Below, one piece after another: positions 26,737 to 34,653 of a stretch of 64,000 nt of DNA. Source of the DNA: Acidobacteriota bacterium (GTDB taxonomy: Bacteria > Acidobacteriota > Holophagae > Holophagales > Holophagaceae). The DNA lies in NCBI GenBank assembly GCA_016213735.1, contig JACQZU010000020.1:213142-277141 (forward strand), read 5' to 3'. A program made the position numbers and the translations under genes. The first letter of the stretch is position 1. Every line of letters begins with the position of its first letter. A model generated the notes under the pieces. The model was not told where the DNA came from. It was given only the letters and a program-made list of their open reading frames with translations, and made no database searches.

Positions 26737-26806
26737 CCAGGAGGTAGGCCTCTGTCAGCCTCACCGGGTTCAATGCCCCGCGCACACGCCCTCGAGGACC
26801 TCATGG
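26737..26806. ncRNA. Candidate structured RNA (strand unresolved)
   Basis: An interrupted helix covers 70 bases: CCAGGAGGT (26737-26745) with ACCTCATGG (26798-26806), eight of nine pairs; CCTC (26749-26752) with GAGG (26794-26797); and a terminal hairpin CCGGG-ttcaatg-CCCCG (26764-26780). It lies in a 239-base gap between divergent genes, with AT-rich flanks on both sides. The shape is somewhat 6S-like, but I could not match it to a named RNA family. On the minus strand it would be in the leader of the cysteine-synthase-like gene. Confidence 0.35.
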
Positions 26807-26872
26807 TAATTTTGAGATCCTTCGATTTCATCCCAAGGGTTTCCCTACCAGTCCAGGGCCCGCGAAGTTCCC

Positions 26873-27757
26873 ATGACCCTCTGGCCGATCCATCGCGTTC
26901 AAAGCCTGCTCCTCAGGTTCACCACGCTCATCCATCCCTTCCCGATGGATTCGGAAGAGAAGACCCGGTTCCTCAACTTCGCGGCCTTCCTGGTGCTCGG
27001 CGTGCCGACCATGCTCCTGTTCGGGATCCTGGACATCCTCCATGGCCAGCCGGTGTTCGGGGGAATCGTGCTGGGGGTGGCCGCCGTCCTGCTGATCGGT
27101 CTTTACCTGATGCGCCTCACGCGCAACGCCCTGGTGCTCTACCGGATCTCCGGGGTCATCTACGCAGGACTCCTGCTGTACATGCTCGCGGTGGGGGGGG
27201 AGGACGGATCCAAGGCCCTCTGGATGTTCACCTTTCCCCCCGTGGCCTTCTTCCTCGTGGGGAACTGGGAGGGGTTCTGGTGGAACTCCGCGATGCTGAC
27301 GGGGGCCCTGGGCATCTTCTGGTTCCTGCCGGGCCGGCTGCCGGTCCACCCCTACCGGGGGGAGTTCATCGCCCGGCTCCTGGCCAGCTACTTCATCGTG
27401 TCGGTCATCGCCTACTGGTTCGAATACCTCCGGCAGCACTACCGCGCGGAAATGGAATCCCGCCAGGCGCACCTGGAGGAGGAGAGGGCGGCCCTCCTGC
27501 AAGCCATGGAATGGCGCCTCGAGGCCGAACGGGAAAAAGAGGTGGTGATCCTCGAACTGCGAGGAGCCCTCTCCCAGGTCAAGCAGCTCAGCGGAATGCT
27601 CCCCATCTGCGCTTCGTGCAAAAAGATCCGGGACGATCGCGGCTACTGGAAACAGCTCGAGTCCTACATCCGGGAACATTCGGAAGCTGAGTTCAGCCAC
27701 GGTCTCTGCCCCGACTGCGCCAACCACCTCTATCCTGGGATCTACTCCGGCCGGTAG
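26873..27757 (+). CDS. Multi-pass membrane protein with coiled coil and C-terminal CxxC/CxxC module
   Basis: A 294-aa protein: about six membrane helices in the first ~185 residues (starting near FLNFAAFLVLGVPTMLLFG), a coiled coil (~190-235, RQAHLEEERAALLQAMEWR), then a ~55-residue module with paired Cys (LPICASCKKIRDDRGYW ... GLCPDCANHLYP). That last module is the well-known short C-terminal piece found on many PAS/histidine-kinase-like and GGDEF proteins, probably zinc-binding. The layout looks like a signalling protein whose catalytic domain is missing. The natural output partner is unknown. Confidence 0.72.
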   Translation: MTLWPIHRVQSLLLRFTTLIHPFPMDSEEKTRFLNFAAFLVLGVPTMLLFGILDILHGQPVFGGIVLGVAAVLLIGLYLMRLTRNALVLYRISGVIYAGLLLYMLAVGGEDGSKALWMFTFPPVAFFLVGNWEGFWWNSAMLTGALGIFWFLPGRLPVHPYRGEFIARLLASYFIVSVIAYWFEYLRQHYRAEMESRQAHLEEERAALLQAMEWRLEAEREKEVVILELRGALSQVKQLSGMLPICASCKKIRDDRGYWKQLESYIREHSEAEFSHGLCPDCANHLYPGIYSGR

Positions 27758-27762
27758 ACCCC

Positions 27763-28182
27763 ATGCGTCGTTCCCTCCTTCTTTTCTCGCTGCTGGTGCT
27801 CCTGGGGACCGCGCGTCCCCTGGAGTCCCAGGAGGTGCGGCGCCACGGCAGTCTCTGGGCCCGGGTGGAATCCGACGGGGGGATCCGGGTGGGAGGCAGC
27901 CTGGAGGGCCGCGTGGAATCCGACGGCCGCGTTCGCCAGCGGGGGAGCCTCGTGGGCCGCGTGGAGCCCGACGGCAGCATCCGTTGCGGGGGCAGCCTCT
28001 GCGGCAGGGTGGAGGGCGACGGCACCCTCCGGCGCCACGGCAGCCTCATCGGCCGCCTCGAGGGCGACGGCACCATCCGCCGCCACGGCAGCCTCTGGGG
28101 CAGGATCGAGGGCGGAGCCAGGGACGCCCAGGTGAGGCACAGGGTCGCCGCCCTGCTCTTCTTCTTCAGCGGGGAATTCTGA
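27763..28182 (+). CDS. Secreted protein made of six 16-residue repeats
   Basis: A 139-aa protein with a signal peptide (MRRSLLLFSLLVLLGTA). It then has repeats starting at residues 29, 45, 61, 77, 93 and 109, each with the pattern GSLxGRVExDGxIRxx (GSLWARVESDGGIRVG, GSLEGRVESDGRVRQR, GSLVGRVEPDGSIRCG, and so on). A strict 16-residue period with conserved G, S, L, R, E and D suggests a small beta-helix or stacked-strand solenoid. The final 25 residues end in a hydrophobic stretch (AALLFFFSGEF). It follows the membrane protein by five bases and is probably in its operon. No known family is recognised. Confidence 0.7.
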   Translation: MRRSLLLFSLLVLLGTARPLESQEVRRHGSLWARVESDGGIRVGGSLEGRVESDGRVRQRGSLVGRVEPDGSIRCGGSLCGRVEGDGTLRRHGSLIGRLEGDGTIRRHGSLWGRIEGGARDAQVRHRVAALLFFFSGEF

Positions 28183-28800
28183 TCATTTCGCGGGGTAGCC
28201 CGGAGAGGTCTTGACCTCCGCGATCTGCTGCAGGTGGCGCCGCGTGTGGGCCCCGGTGAGCAGAACCCACTGGTAAAGGTCCAGGGCACCGAAGGCCGGA
28301 TGGGGCGCCACGCGCACCCGCAGCCCCTCCCCCTTCTCGATGGCGCCCGCCAGGCGGGCATGGGCCGAGGCGTAGGCCGCCAGCACCGAGGGTCCATCCT
28401 TCCATTTGCCGGGGGGCTTGAGCATATCGGGGGCCTGGAATGTCTTGGACCGGTCTTCCACTCCCAGGATCACCAGGCTGTCCACGGCCCCGATCTCCGC
28501 GCGTTTGGCGGGCTCGGGGGGACCGGAGAGACCCTTGAACACGACCTTTTCGCCCAGGAACTCCGCGGTGAGGGCGATGTGCTCGGCGCATTCAAGGATG
28601 GACCAGCGGTCCGGAGAGGTCTTGAAGTGGAGCTGGGCCTGGCTGAGGCCCGCGAGGGATTTCTCAAGGTCGGCCTTCCCCCGGGCCAGCAGGTCCATGG
28701 CCTGGGCCTTCTCGGCCCTGCTGAGCACCAGGTCCCCGGCCGCGGGGGCCTGGGCGATGAGGGGGATGCCGGCCAGGAGGAGAAGCCGCAAGGGGCGCAT
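28183..28800 (-). CDS. Secreted DinB-like protein
   Basis: A 205-aa protein with a signal peptide (MRPLRLLLLAGIPLIAQA) and a DinB-like four-helix body. Likely metal histidines are in LECAEHIALTAEF and the C-terminal LTGAHTRRHLQQI, in the H...HxxxH pattern. An exported DinB protein is less common than the cytosolic type. Its stop touches the stop of the convergent repeat protein (TGATCA at 28180). Confidence 0.78.
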   Translation of the reverse strand: MRPLRLLLLAGIPLIAQAPAAGDLVLSRAEKAQAMDLLARGKADLEKSLAGLSQAQLHFKTSPDRWSILECAEHIALTAEFLGEKVVFKGLSGPPEPAKRAEIGAVDSLVILGVEDRSKTFQAPDMLKPPGKWKDGPSVLAAYASAHARLAGAIEKGEGLRVRVAPHPAFGALDLYQWVLLTGAHTRRHLQQIAEVKTSPGYPAK

Positions 28801-28957
28801 GGAAGCTCCTAATATGGATTGAGATTCTGTTTCAGATTAATCATCAGGCCTGGGGCGTCAAGCCGCCGCCCGGGGAGGGTCGGGCCCGGAGGCAGGCCCC
28901 TCCTTGACCGTCGGCCTGGCGGGGACGATCATCCCCCGGCGGGAGGCCCCCCATCCC

Positions 28958-29710
28958 ATGGACAGCTTCGCGGTGATCTCGGACGTCCACGGGAACCTGG
29001 AAGCTCTGGAGGCCGTCCTCGCCGAGGTCGACCGCCTGGGAGTGCGCAGGATCCTTTCCCTGGGCGATGTGGTGGGCTACGGTCCCGACCCGGAGGCCTG
29101 CCTGCGCCTCGTCCAGGCCCGCTGCTCCCACAGGCTCCTGGGGAACCACGAGCACGCGGTGCTGAACCCGGGGATGGCCTTCGAATTCAATCCCTCCGCC
29201 CAGGCGGCTCTGGAATGGACGCGGGAGCGGCTCCGCCAGGCGGACCTGCTCCCGGCCCTGGAGGGCCTCCTCCCCCACCACCAGGAGGGGGAATACCTGT
29301 TCGTGCACGGTTCGGCCCGGAACGCCCTCGAGGAGTACCTGCGGGAGACGGACCCCGAGGGCCGTTCCACCTTCGAGGCGGTGGCGGCTTCCATCGAGGA
29401 GGACTTCACCTCCTTCCGGATCTGTTTCGTGGGCCACAACCACAAACCCTTCCTGGCCACCGCGGAGGGTTTCCTCCACCCCCACGCGGAACGGGCCACC
29501 TTCCAGGTGCCGCCGGAGGAGAAGCTCTACGTGAGCGTGGGCTCCGTGGGCCAGCCCCGGGACCTGGACCCGCGCGCCTGCTTCGTGGTCTTCGAGGGAA
29601 CCCGGGTGGACTACCACCGGGTCCCCTACCCCTGGACGGCCACCGCGGCCAAGATCCGCGCCGCGGGCCTGCCCGGCCGCCTGGCGGAACGGCTGGGGCT
29701 GGGCCGCTGA
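28958..29710 (+). CDS. Calcineurin-like metallophosphoesterase
   Basis: A 250-aa metallophosphoesterase with the full set of metal motifs: SDVHGN (8-13), GDVVGYGPDP (~39-48), GNHEHAV (~67) and GHNHKPF (~165). It belongs to the YfcE/diadenosine-tetraphosphatase-like class of small bacterial phosphodiesterases; the substrate is not predictable. ATG at 28958 starts directly at MDSFAVISDVHGN as in relatives, and a longer GTG start upstream was rejected. One base from the next gene start. Confidence 0.88.
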   Translation: MDSFAVISDVHGNLEALEAVLAEVDRLGVRRILSLGDVVGYGPDPEACLRLVQARCSHRLLGNHEHAVLNPGMAFEFNPSAQAALEWTRERLRQADLLPALEGLLPHHQEGEYLFVHGSARNALEEYLRETDPEGRSTFEAVAASIEEDFTSFRICFVGHNHKPFLATAEGFLHPHAERATFQVPPEEKLYVSVGSVGQPRDLDPRACFVVFEGTRVDYHRVPYPWTATAAKIRAAGLPGRLAERLGLGR

Positions 29711-29711
29711 G

Positions 29712-30560
29712 ATGACCGCCCTGGAAACCTTCATCCGGGATGCGAGCCGCCTGCCCGTGCTGCCCGAAGTGACGGCCAGGGTGCTGGCGCTGGCGGACGC
29801 GCCGGACAGCTCCGCGAAGGAGATGGCCCGGGCCGTGGAGTCCGATCCCGCCCTCTCCGTCCGCCTCCTGAAGCTGGCCAACTCGGGCTTCTACGGCCAG
29901 CGGGGCCACATCGCCACCCCGACCCGGGCGGTGGTGGTGCTGGGCTTCAAGACCATCCGCAGTCTGGCCCTGGCGGTGTGGACCCACGCGCTCCGGTCGC
30001 CCTTCAGCGATCCCCAGGAACGGGGCCTGATGCAGGTCCTCCTCGCCCACGGCCTGGCCACGGGGGTCGCCGCAGGCCTCCTTGCGGCCCGGGTGCAGCG
30101 GCCCCTCGAGGAGGACGCCTTCATGGCCGGCCTGCTCCACGACATCGGCCGGGTGGCCCTGCTCTCCCAGATGGGACCCGCCTACCGCGCCCTGGTCCTG
30201 GCTCCCGCCGAGGGCGCCGGGCGGGCCCTGCACGAAGCCGAACGGGAGGTCCTGGGCTTCGATCACCGGGACCTGGGCGCCGCCCTCATGTCCGCCTGGG
30301 GCCTGCCTCCCTTCCTCGGGGACGTGGCCGCCGGGCACCACGACGGCGACCTCGTTCCCCGGGACCGCTTTTTCGTGGCCTCCGCCGCCCTGGCGGACGC
30401 CCTGGCCCCCCGCCTCGCGCCCTGCCCGGCCCCCGCCCTGCCCCGGAGACCCCGGGAGGACCTGGCCCCCTTCTTCGGCCTGGAAAGTCCGGAGAGCTTG
30501 GAGCCCTTCCTCCAGGCTTGCGGGATCCGCCTCCTGGCCTTCCGGGAGATCCTGGCCTGA
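29712..30560 (+). CDS. HDOD domain protein
   Basis: A 282-aa HDOD domain protein: LPVLPEVTARVLALADAPD at the start, the VESDPALSVRLLKLANSGFY segment and the degenerate HD motif GLLHDIGRVALL (~140). HDOD proteins lack phosphohydrolase activity in most cases and act as signalling adaptors in chemotaxis, motility and c-di-GMP circuits. It is immediately downstream of the metallophosphoesterase gene, likely in the same operon. Confidence 0.88.
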   Translation: MTALETFIRDASRLPVLPEVTARVLALADAPDSSAKEMARAVESDPALSVRLLKLANSGFYGQRGHIATPTRAVVVLGFKTIRSLALAVWTHALRSPFSDPQERGLMQVLLAHGLATGVAAGLLAARVQRPLEEDAFMAGLLHDIGRVALLSQMGPAYRALVLAPAEGAGRALHEAEREVLGFDHRDLGAALMSAWGLPPFLGDVAAGHHDGDLVPRDRFFVASAALADALAPRLAPCPAPALPRRPREDLAPFFGLESPESLEPFLQACGIRLLAFREILA

Positions 30561-30639
30561 ATTTCCTTTGGATTTGTTTTTTCACTTGTTTTTCGTTTTT
30601 TATTCGTTAAATTAGGATCCCCTCGCCTGGAGGTGATCC

Positions 30640-31782
30640 ATGCTGGCCCTGTGGGTGCCCGAACTGCCCTTCCAGTTGGCCTGCGCCCGGGACCCGGCCC
30701 TCCGGGAGCGCCCCCTGGCCTTCCTCAACCCGGAGTGCCCCCGCACGCCCACCCTCTGGTTCGTGAACCGCCTGGCCCGGGGCGAGGGCCTGCGGCCCGG
30801 GGATCCCCTGGACAAGGCCCTGCGGGCCGCCCCGGGCCTCTCCGTGCTCGACCCGGCGCCCCAGATCTGGTGGGAGGCCCAGGGCAGCTTCGCCGACTTC
30901 CTGCAGCGCTGGACCCCCCAGGGTCAGCTGGGCCGCCTGGGAGAGGCCCTGGTGGAACTGCGGGGCCTGGAGCGCCTCAGCGGCCCCCCCCGGGACACGG
31001 CCCTGCGCATGGCCGGAGATCTGCGGGGCCGCTACGGCTGGTCCAGCCACGGCGGCCTCAGCGCCAGCGCCACCGCCGCCCACCTGGCCGCCCACCTGGA
31101 ACAGCGTCTGGAATGCGTGCCCGAGGGTTTCGAGGCCAGCTTCCTCGCACCCCAGTCCCTGCGCCGGCTGCCGGACCTGGCGCCCCGCATCCGCACCCGC
31201 TTCCAGCGCCTGGGCCTGCGCCGCTTCGAGGACCTCCAGCCCATGCCCCTGCCCGTGCTCTGCGAACTGGTGCCCGAACGCCTGGCCCCCACGATCCTGG
31301 CCCAGGTGCGCGGGGAGGACCGTCCCCGCCTGCCCCTGCTGGCGGACCCGCCGGGATCCAGCCGCACCCCCTGGCGCCTGGACCCCCCGCGCCTGCCGGA
31401 GGAGCTGCGCCTCGCGGCCTGGTGCCTGGGGCGCCTCTGGGAGGACGCCCGCAGCCCCCGCAAGCTGGCCCTGCGCTGGTGGGACGTGGACGGCGAGCCC
31501 CACTTCTGGAAGGCGGCCGGCGAACTGCTGCTCCAGTCCCCCCTGGAACTGGCCCGGGCCGTGGAGGGCGCCTTCCTGGGCCTCTGCACCCGCCGCATCC
31601 TCGTCCGGGAGCTGGAACTTCGGATCCACTGGGGCCTGGGCCGCGTCCGCCCCCTCTTCCAGGAGCCCCGGGCCCAGAAGCTGGACCGCCTGGAGCCCGC
31701 CCTGGCCCGCCTGCGCACGCGCTACCCCGGCGCCCCGGTGCAGCCGGGCTGGCTGCGGAAGACGGGAACCGCCAGGCCCTGA
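30640..31782 (+). CDS. ImuB-like Y-family polymerase homologue
   Basis: A 380-aa protein resembling ImuB, the catalytically inactive Y-family polymerase of the damage mutasome (with DnaE2 and ImuA). Start MLALWVPELPFQLACARDP, the region near residue 60 (LDKALRAAPGLSVLDPAP) and the 'little finger' part (LRTRY...PVQPGWLRK) fit. The catalytic acidic triad of active Y polymerases is not evident. It has a strong GGAGGTGAT site before the ATG, in a T-rich upstream region (30565-30615). No imuA or dnaE2 is adjacent, unlike the usual cassette. Confidence 0.7.
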   Translation: MLALWVPELPFQLACARDPALRERPLAFLNPECPRTPTLWFVNRLARGEGLRPGDPLDKALRAAPGLSVLDPAPQIWWEAQGSFADFLQRWTPQGQLGRLGEALVELRGLERLSGPPRDTALRMAGDLRGRYGWSSHGGLSASATAAHLAAHLEQRLECVPEGFEASFLAPQSLRRLPDLAPRIRTRFQRLGLRRFEDLQPMPLPVLCELVPERLAPTILAQVRGEDRPRLPLLADPPGSSRTPWRLDPPRLPEELRLAAWCLGRLWEDARSPRKLALRWWDVDGEPHFWKAAGELLLQSPLELARAVEGAFLGLCTRRILVRELELRIHWGLGRVRPLFQEPRAQKLDRLEPALARLRTRYPGAPVQPGWLRKTGTARP

Positions 31783-31842
31783 GGGGCCCGCGGAGTTGCA
31801 GGGGGCGGGGAAGGATCTAGAATCGTCCCACCCCGACGCCCC

Positions 31843-32196
31843 ATGCCCGACGCTCCCTACTGTGCCGACTGCCTGGCTGCCTCCCGCCCGGAAGGCCCGG
31901 GGACGATCCGGAGCAACCAGGGCATCGGGAAGACCTTCTACGGCCGCACCGCCACCTGCGACCGTTGCGGATCCTCGATCCGCACCCTGTGGAGCATCTT
32001 CCTCACGGTGCCGATCCTCCCCCGGGGCTCCTACCGGGTGATCGAGTTCGAGGAAGAGGCGGCGGACGGCGAGAGCGTGACGGCCTTCCTGGCCCGGCGG
32101 GTGCCCCTGAACGCCCTCCAGGTGCTCAAGACCCTGGCCCTGTGGTACGGTGCGATCCTCGTCCTGGGGTGGCTCATCGCCAACAAGCCCCGCTGA
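31843..32196 (+). CDS. Small zinc-ribbon membrane protein
   Basis: A 117-aa protein with paired Cys at the N-terminus (APYCADCLAAS; ATCDRCGSS) suggesting a zinc ribbon, and one C-terminal membrane helix (TLALWYGAILVLGWLIANKP). It is likely tail-anchored in the inner membrane. I recognise no named family. It is 24 bases upstream of the DUF4126 gene and probably shares its transcript. Confidence 0.65.
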   Translation: MPDAPYCADCLAASRPEGPGTIRSNQGIGKTFYGRTATCDRCGSSIRTLWSIFLTVPILPRGSYRVIEFEEEAADGESVTAFLARRVPLNALQVLKTLALWYGAILVLGWLIANKPR

Positions 32197-32220
32197 GGCC
32201 TCCCCCCCGGAACCCGGACC

Positions 32221-33123
32221 TTGGAACGACTGGCCGCCTTCCTCGCCCTCTCCCTCGCCTCCGGGGTGAACCTCTACCTGGCGGTGCTGGTGGCAGGCCT
32301 GGGGCAGCGCCTGGGCTGGATCCAGGGCCTGCCCGGGGAGCTCTCCCTGCTGGGCCACCCCGCCGTGCTGATCGTCGCCGGGCTCCTCTTCCTGCTGGAA
32401 TTCCTTGCGGACAAGGTGCCCTTCGTGACCCCGATCTGGGATGCGGTGCACACGGTCATCCGGCCCCTGGGGTCGGCGCTCCTGGCCGTGGCCACCGTGG
32501 CCCAGGTTCCCCCAACCTGGCAAGTCCTGGCGGGGCTGGCCGCGGGGAGCCTGGCCCTGGGGGTGCACGGCACCAAGATGGGCTTCCGCATCCTGGCCCA
32601 CGCGGCGCCGGACCCCGCCGCCCACAGCGCGATCAGCGTGGCGGAGGACCTGGGGGTGATCGCGCTGTTGTGGCTCGCCTTCAAGCACCCGGCGGTGGCG
32701 GTGCCTCTTCTCCTGGCCCTGGTGGCCCTGCTGTGCTGGCTCCTCCCCCGGGTGCTGCGCGGCCTGCGCTTCCTCGCCGCGGCCCTCCTGGGCCGCCTCC
32801 GGGCCCTGTTCGGGCCCGCCCGGCGCGCCGGGGTTTCCTCCGGGGTGGAGGCGGAACTGCTGCTTCAGGATCCTGGCGGAGCTTCCGCAGTCCTCCCGGC
32901 CTTCGCCCTGGAGGCGAAGGGGGCCGGGCGCTTCCGGAAGGGCCACCTGGCCCGGCTGCCGGCGGGTTGGCGCTTCCGGCACCGCCGGCTCTTCCGCACC
33001 CGCTGGATGGACCTGGGGGACACGGCACCCCGGGTGGACCAAGGCCTGCTCTGGGACCGTGTGATCTTCCCCGGTGCGCAGATCTTCCTGGTGACCCGGA
33101 ACTGGAGTTCCCACCTGGGGTGA
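32221..33123 (+). CDS. DUF4126 membrane protein
   Basis: A 300-aa protein. The first ~180 residues are a DUF4126 domain with about five membrane helices (ASGVNLYLAVLVAGLGQRLG; GLPGELSLLGHPAVLIVAGLLF; FLADKVPFVTPIWD), followed by a soluble ~110-residue C-terminus. The function of the family is unknown. TTG start with no strong ribosome site; it may depend on coupling to the upstream gene. Confidence 0.8.
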   Translation: MERLAAFLALSLASGVNLYLAVLVAGLGQRLGWIQGLPGELSLLGHPAVLIVAGLLFLLEFLADKVPFVTPIWDAVHTVIRPLGSALLAVATVAQVPPTWQVLAGLAAGSLALGVHGTKMGFRILAHAAPDPAAHSAISVAEDLGVIALLWLAFKHPAVAVPLLLALVALLCWLLPRVLRGLRFLAAALLGRLRALFGPARRAGVSSGVEAELLLQDPGGASAVLPAFALEAKGAGRFRKGHLARLPAGWRFRHRRLFRTRWMDLGDTAPRVDQGLLWDRVIFPGAQIFLVTRNWSSHLG

Positions 33124-33144
33124 AGCCCTCCCGCCTCGAGAAAG

Positions 33145-33171
33145 GGAGGGCCGGGCAGAGCCCGGCCCTCC
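33145..33171. terminator. Hairpin between convergent genes
   Basis: A perfect 11-bp stem, GGAGGGCCGGG (33145-33155) and CCCGGCCCTCC (33161-33171), with loop CAGAG. It lies between the stop of the DUF4126 gene and the stop of the DUF5666 lipoprotein gene, so can serve both directions. No T-run follows. Confidence 0.65.
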
Positions 33172-33190
33172 GGCCCATGCGGCCCGGCCG

Positions 33191-34393
33191 CTACTTCAGC
33201 TCGACCTTCGAGGCCACCAGGCTCCCGCCGGCGGCGATCCCCTTCACCTGAGCGGGGGCGCCCTCCCGGGAGGTGCCCCAGAAGGCCTCGGCGCTGAGCC
33301 TGGCCTTGCCCTGCTCGTAGACAGTGGCCTGCGTCACCCGGACCAGCTGCCCCTGCAGGTGGAAGGTGCGGCCCGCCGCATCGAAGCCGGTGATGCTGCC
33401 CTCGGGCCGTGCCTCGGTCTCCACTGCGTCCTCGACCTTCACGGTGGCGGCGGTGGCGACGCCGTTGGCCAGGGATCCGCGCACCTGGACCCAGGCACCG
33501 TCCATCAGGGTGCCCGTGACGACGGCCGCGGCGAAGTGGATCAGGGTGCCCGCCACGGTGAACGTCTGGGCATTCCGGTCCAGGCCGGAGAGGGGCCCCC
33601 GCACCTCGAACTCGGAGGCCTGCGAGGGCGCGCGGTCCTCGACGCGGACCTGCCGGGCCTGGATGTTGAGGCCCGAGAGAAGGCCGCGGACCTGGACGGA
33701 GGCACCCTCTTCAAGCGTGCCCGACACCTGGGCGGCGGAGAAATCCACGGTGAAGGCGTTCAGGTTGAAGCGGCTGGCGGCCAGGTCCAGGCCGCTCAGA
33801 CGGCCTGCGGATTCCACCTCCTGGGGCGGCTGGGGGTCCTCGGCCCGGCGGTGGCGCTCCACCCGTGTGGCTTCCAGGGTTCCCGCGGCCCCCGCGAGGC
33901 CGAAGACCCGGAGGGTGTCGCCTCGGCGCAGTTCCTCGCGTTTCAGCGGATCGAAGCCTCCCTCCGGCCTGGCCTCGGCCACCCGGGCGTCCTCTCCCAC
34001 ATGGATCTCATGGCCCAGCACCTGGAGGTGCTCGGATTCCACCTTTTCCGCGGGACCCCGGACCTCGCTGCGGACTTCGCCCCGCTCCAGCCTCCAGCCC
34101 TCGGGCTGCTCACGGGCCGTGCCGGTGATGGGCATGCCGGGCTGGAGGGACTCGGACCCGATGGCCTGGCCGTCCAGGGTGATGGTCGCCCCCCGGAGGT
34201 CCACCGGGCGGCCCCCGAGGAGGAAGCCCTGGGCGCCGGCCTCCAGCACGCCGCTCACCAGGGTGGCGGCGGGTGGCGCCGGGGGCGTGGGCTGGCTGGC
34301 GGCGGGAGGGCTGCCGCTCCCGGACGAACCGCCGCAGGCGGCCAGCAGCAGCAAGGTCGAAGAGGCGAGGGCGATGAGGTTGGCGTGGCGCAT
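33191..34393 (-). CDS. DUF5666 lipoprotein
   Basis: A 400-aa lipoprotein (lipobox LLLAACGGS near residue 20) with four to five copies of the DUF5666 repeat, each with a pattern like 'GxVSGLDxxxxxFxxxGxxVxFSxAxVxGTLxxGAxVQVRG'. Repeats lie at about residues 47-110, 190-250, 265-320 and 330-395. DUF5666 domains are small beta domains of unknown role found in outer-membrane or periplasmic lipoproteins. Confidence 0.85.
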   Translation of the reverse strand: MRHANLIALASSTLLLLAACGGSSGSGSPPAASQPTPPAPPAATLVSGVLEAGAQGFLLGGRPVDLRGATITLDGQAIGSESLQPGMPITGTAREQPEGWRLERGEVRSEVRGPAEKVESEHLQVLGHEIHVGEDARVAEARPEGGFDPLKREELRRGDTLRVFGLAGAAGTLEATRVERHRRAEDPQPPQEVESAGRLSGLDLAASRFNLNAFTVDFSAAQVSGTLEEGASVQVRGLLSGLNIQARQVRVEDRAPSQASEFEVRGPLSGLDRNAQTFTVAGTLIHFAAAVVTGTLMDGAWVQVRGSLANGVATAATVKVEDAVETEARPEGSITGFDAAGRTFHLQGQLVRVTQATVYEQGKARLSAEAFWGTSREGAPAQVKGIAAGGSLVASKVELK

Positions 34394-34653
34394 GGCGGTC
34401 CTCCTGGTTGGGTTGGGGGATCGGGACTCCCTTGAGACTCGATCCGTGTTTCAACACGCCAAGGATGGCCTCGCCTTCCCCGGGGGCCACGGCCGGGTCC
34501 CGTCCTCTGGACGAACGGTTGTTCAAGGCGGCCGAAGTGGATTCATAAGCTTCCTTATTTCAAAGGATCCGGTTTGCTCAAACGAGGTGGTCCGGTCCCC
34601 CATGCCTTGCCGCCCACCCCAGCCCCCGGGACACTGGGGGAGCGGGAGGATCG

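Noticed and set aside
26737..26806. Calling this 6S RNA
   Set aside because: The overall shape is suggestive but it is too short and lacks motifs I can match; kept as an unassigned candidate.
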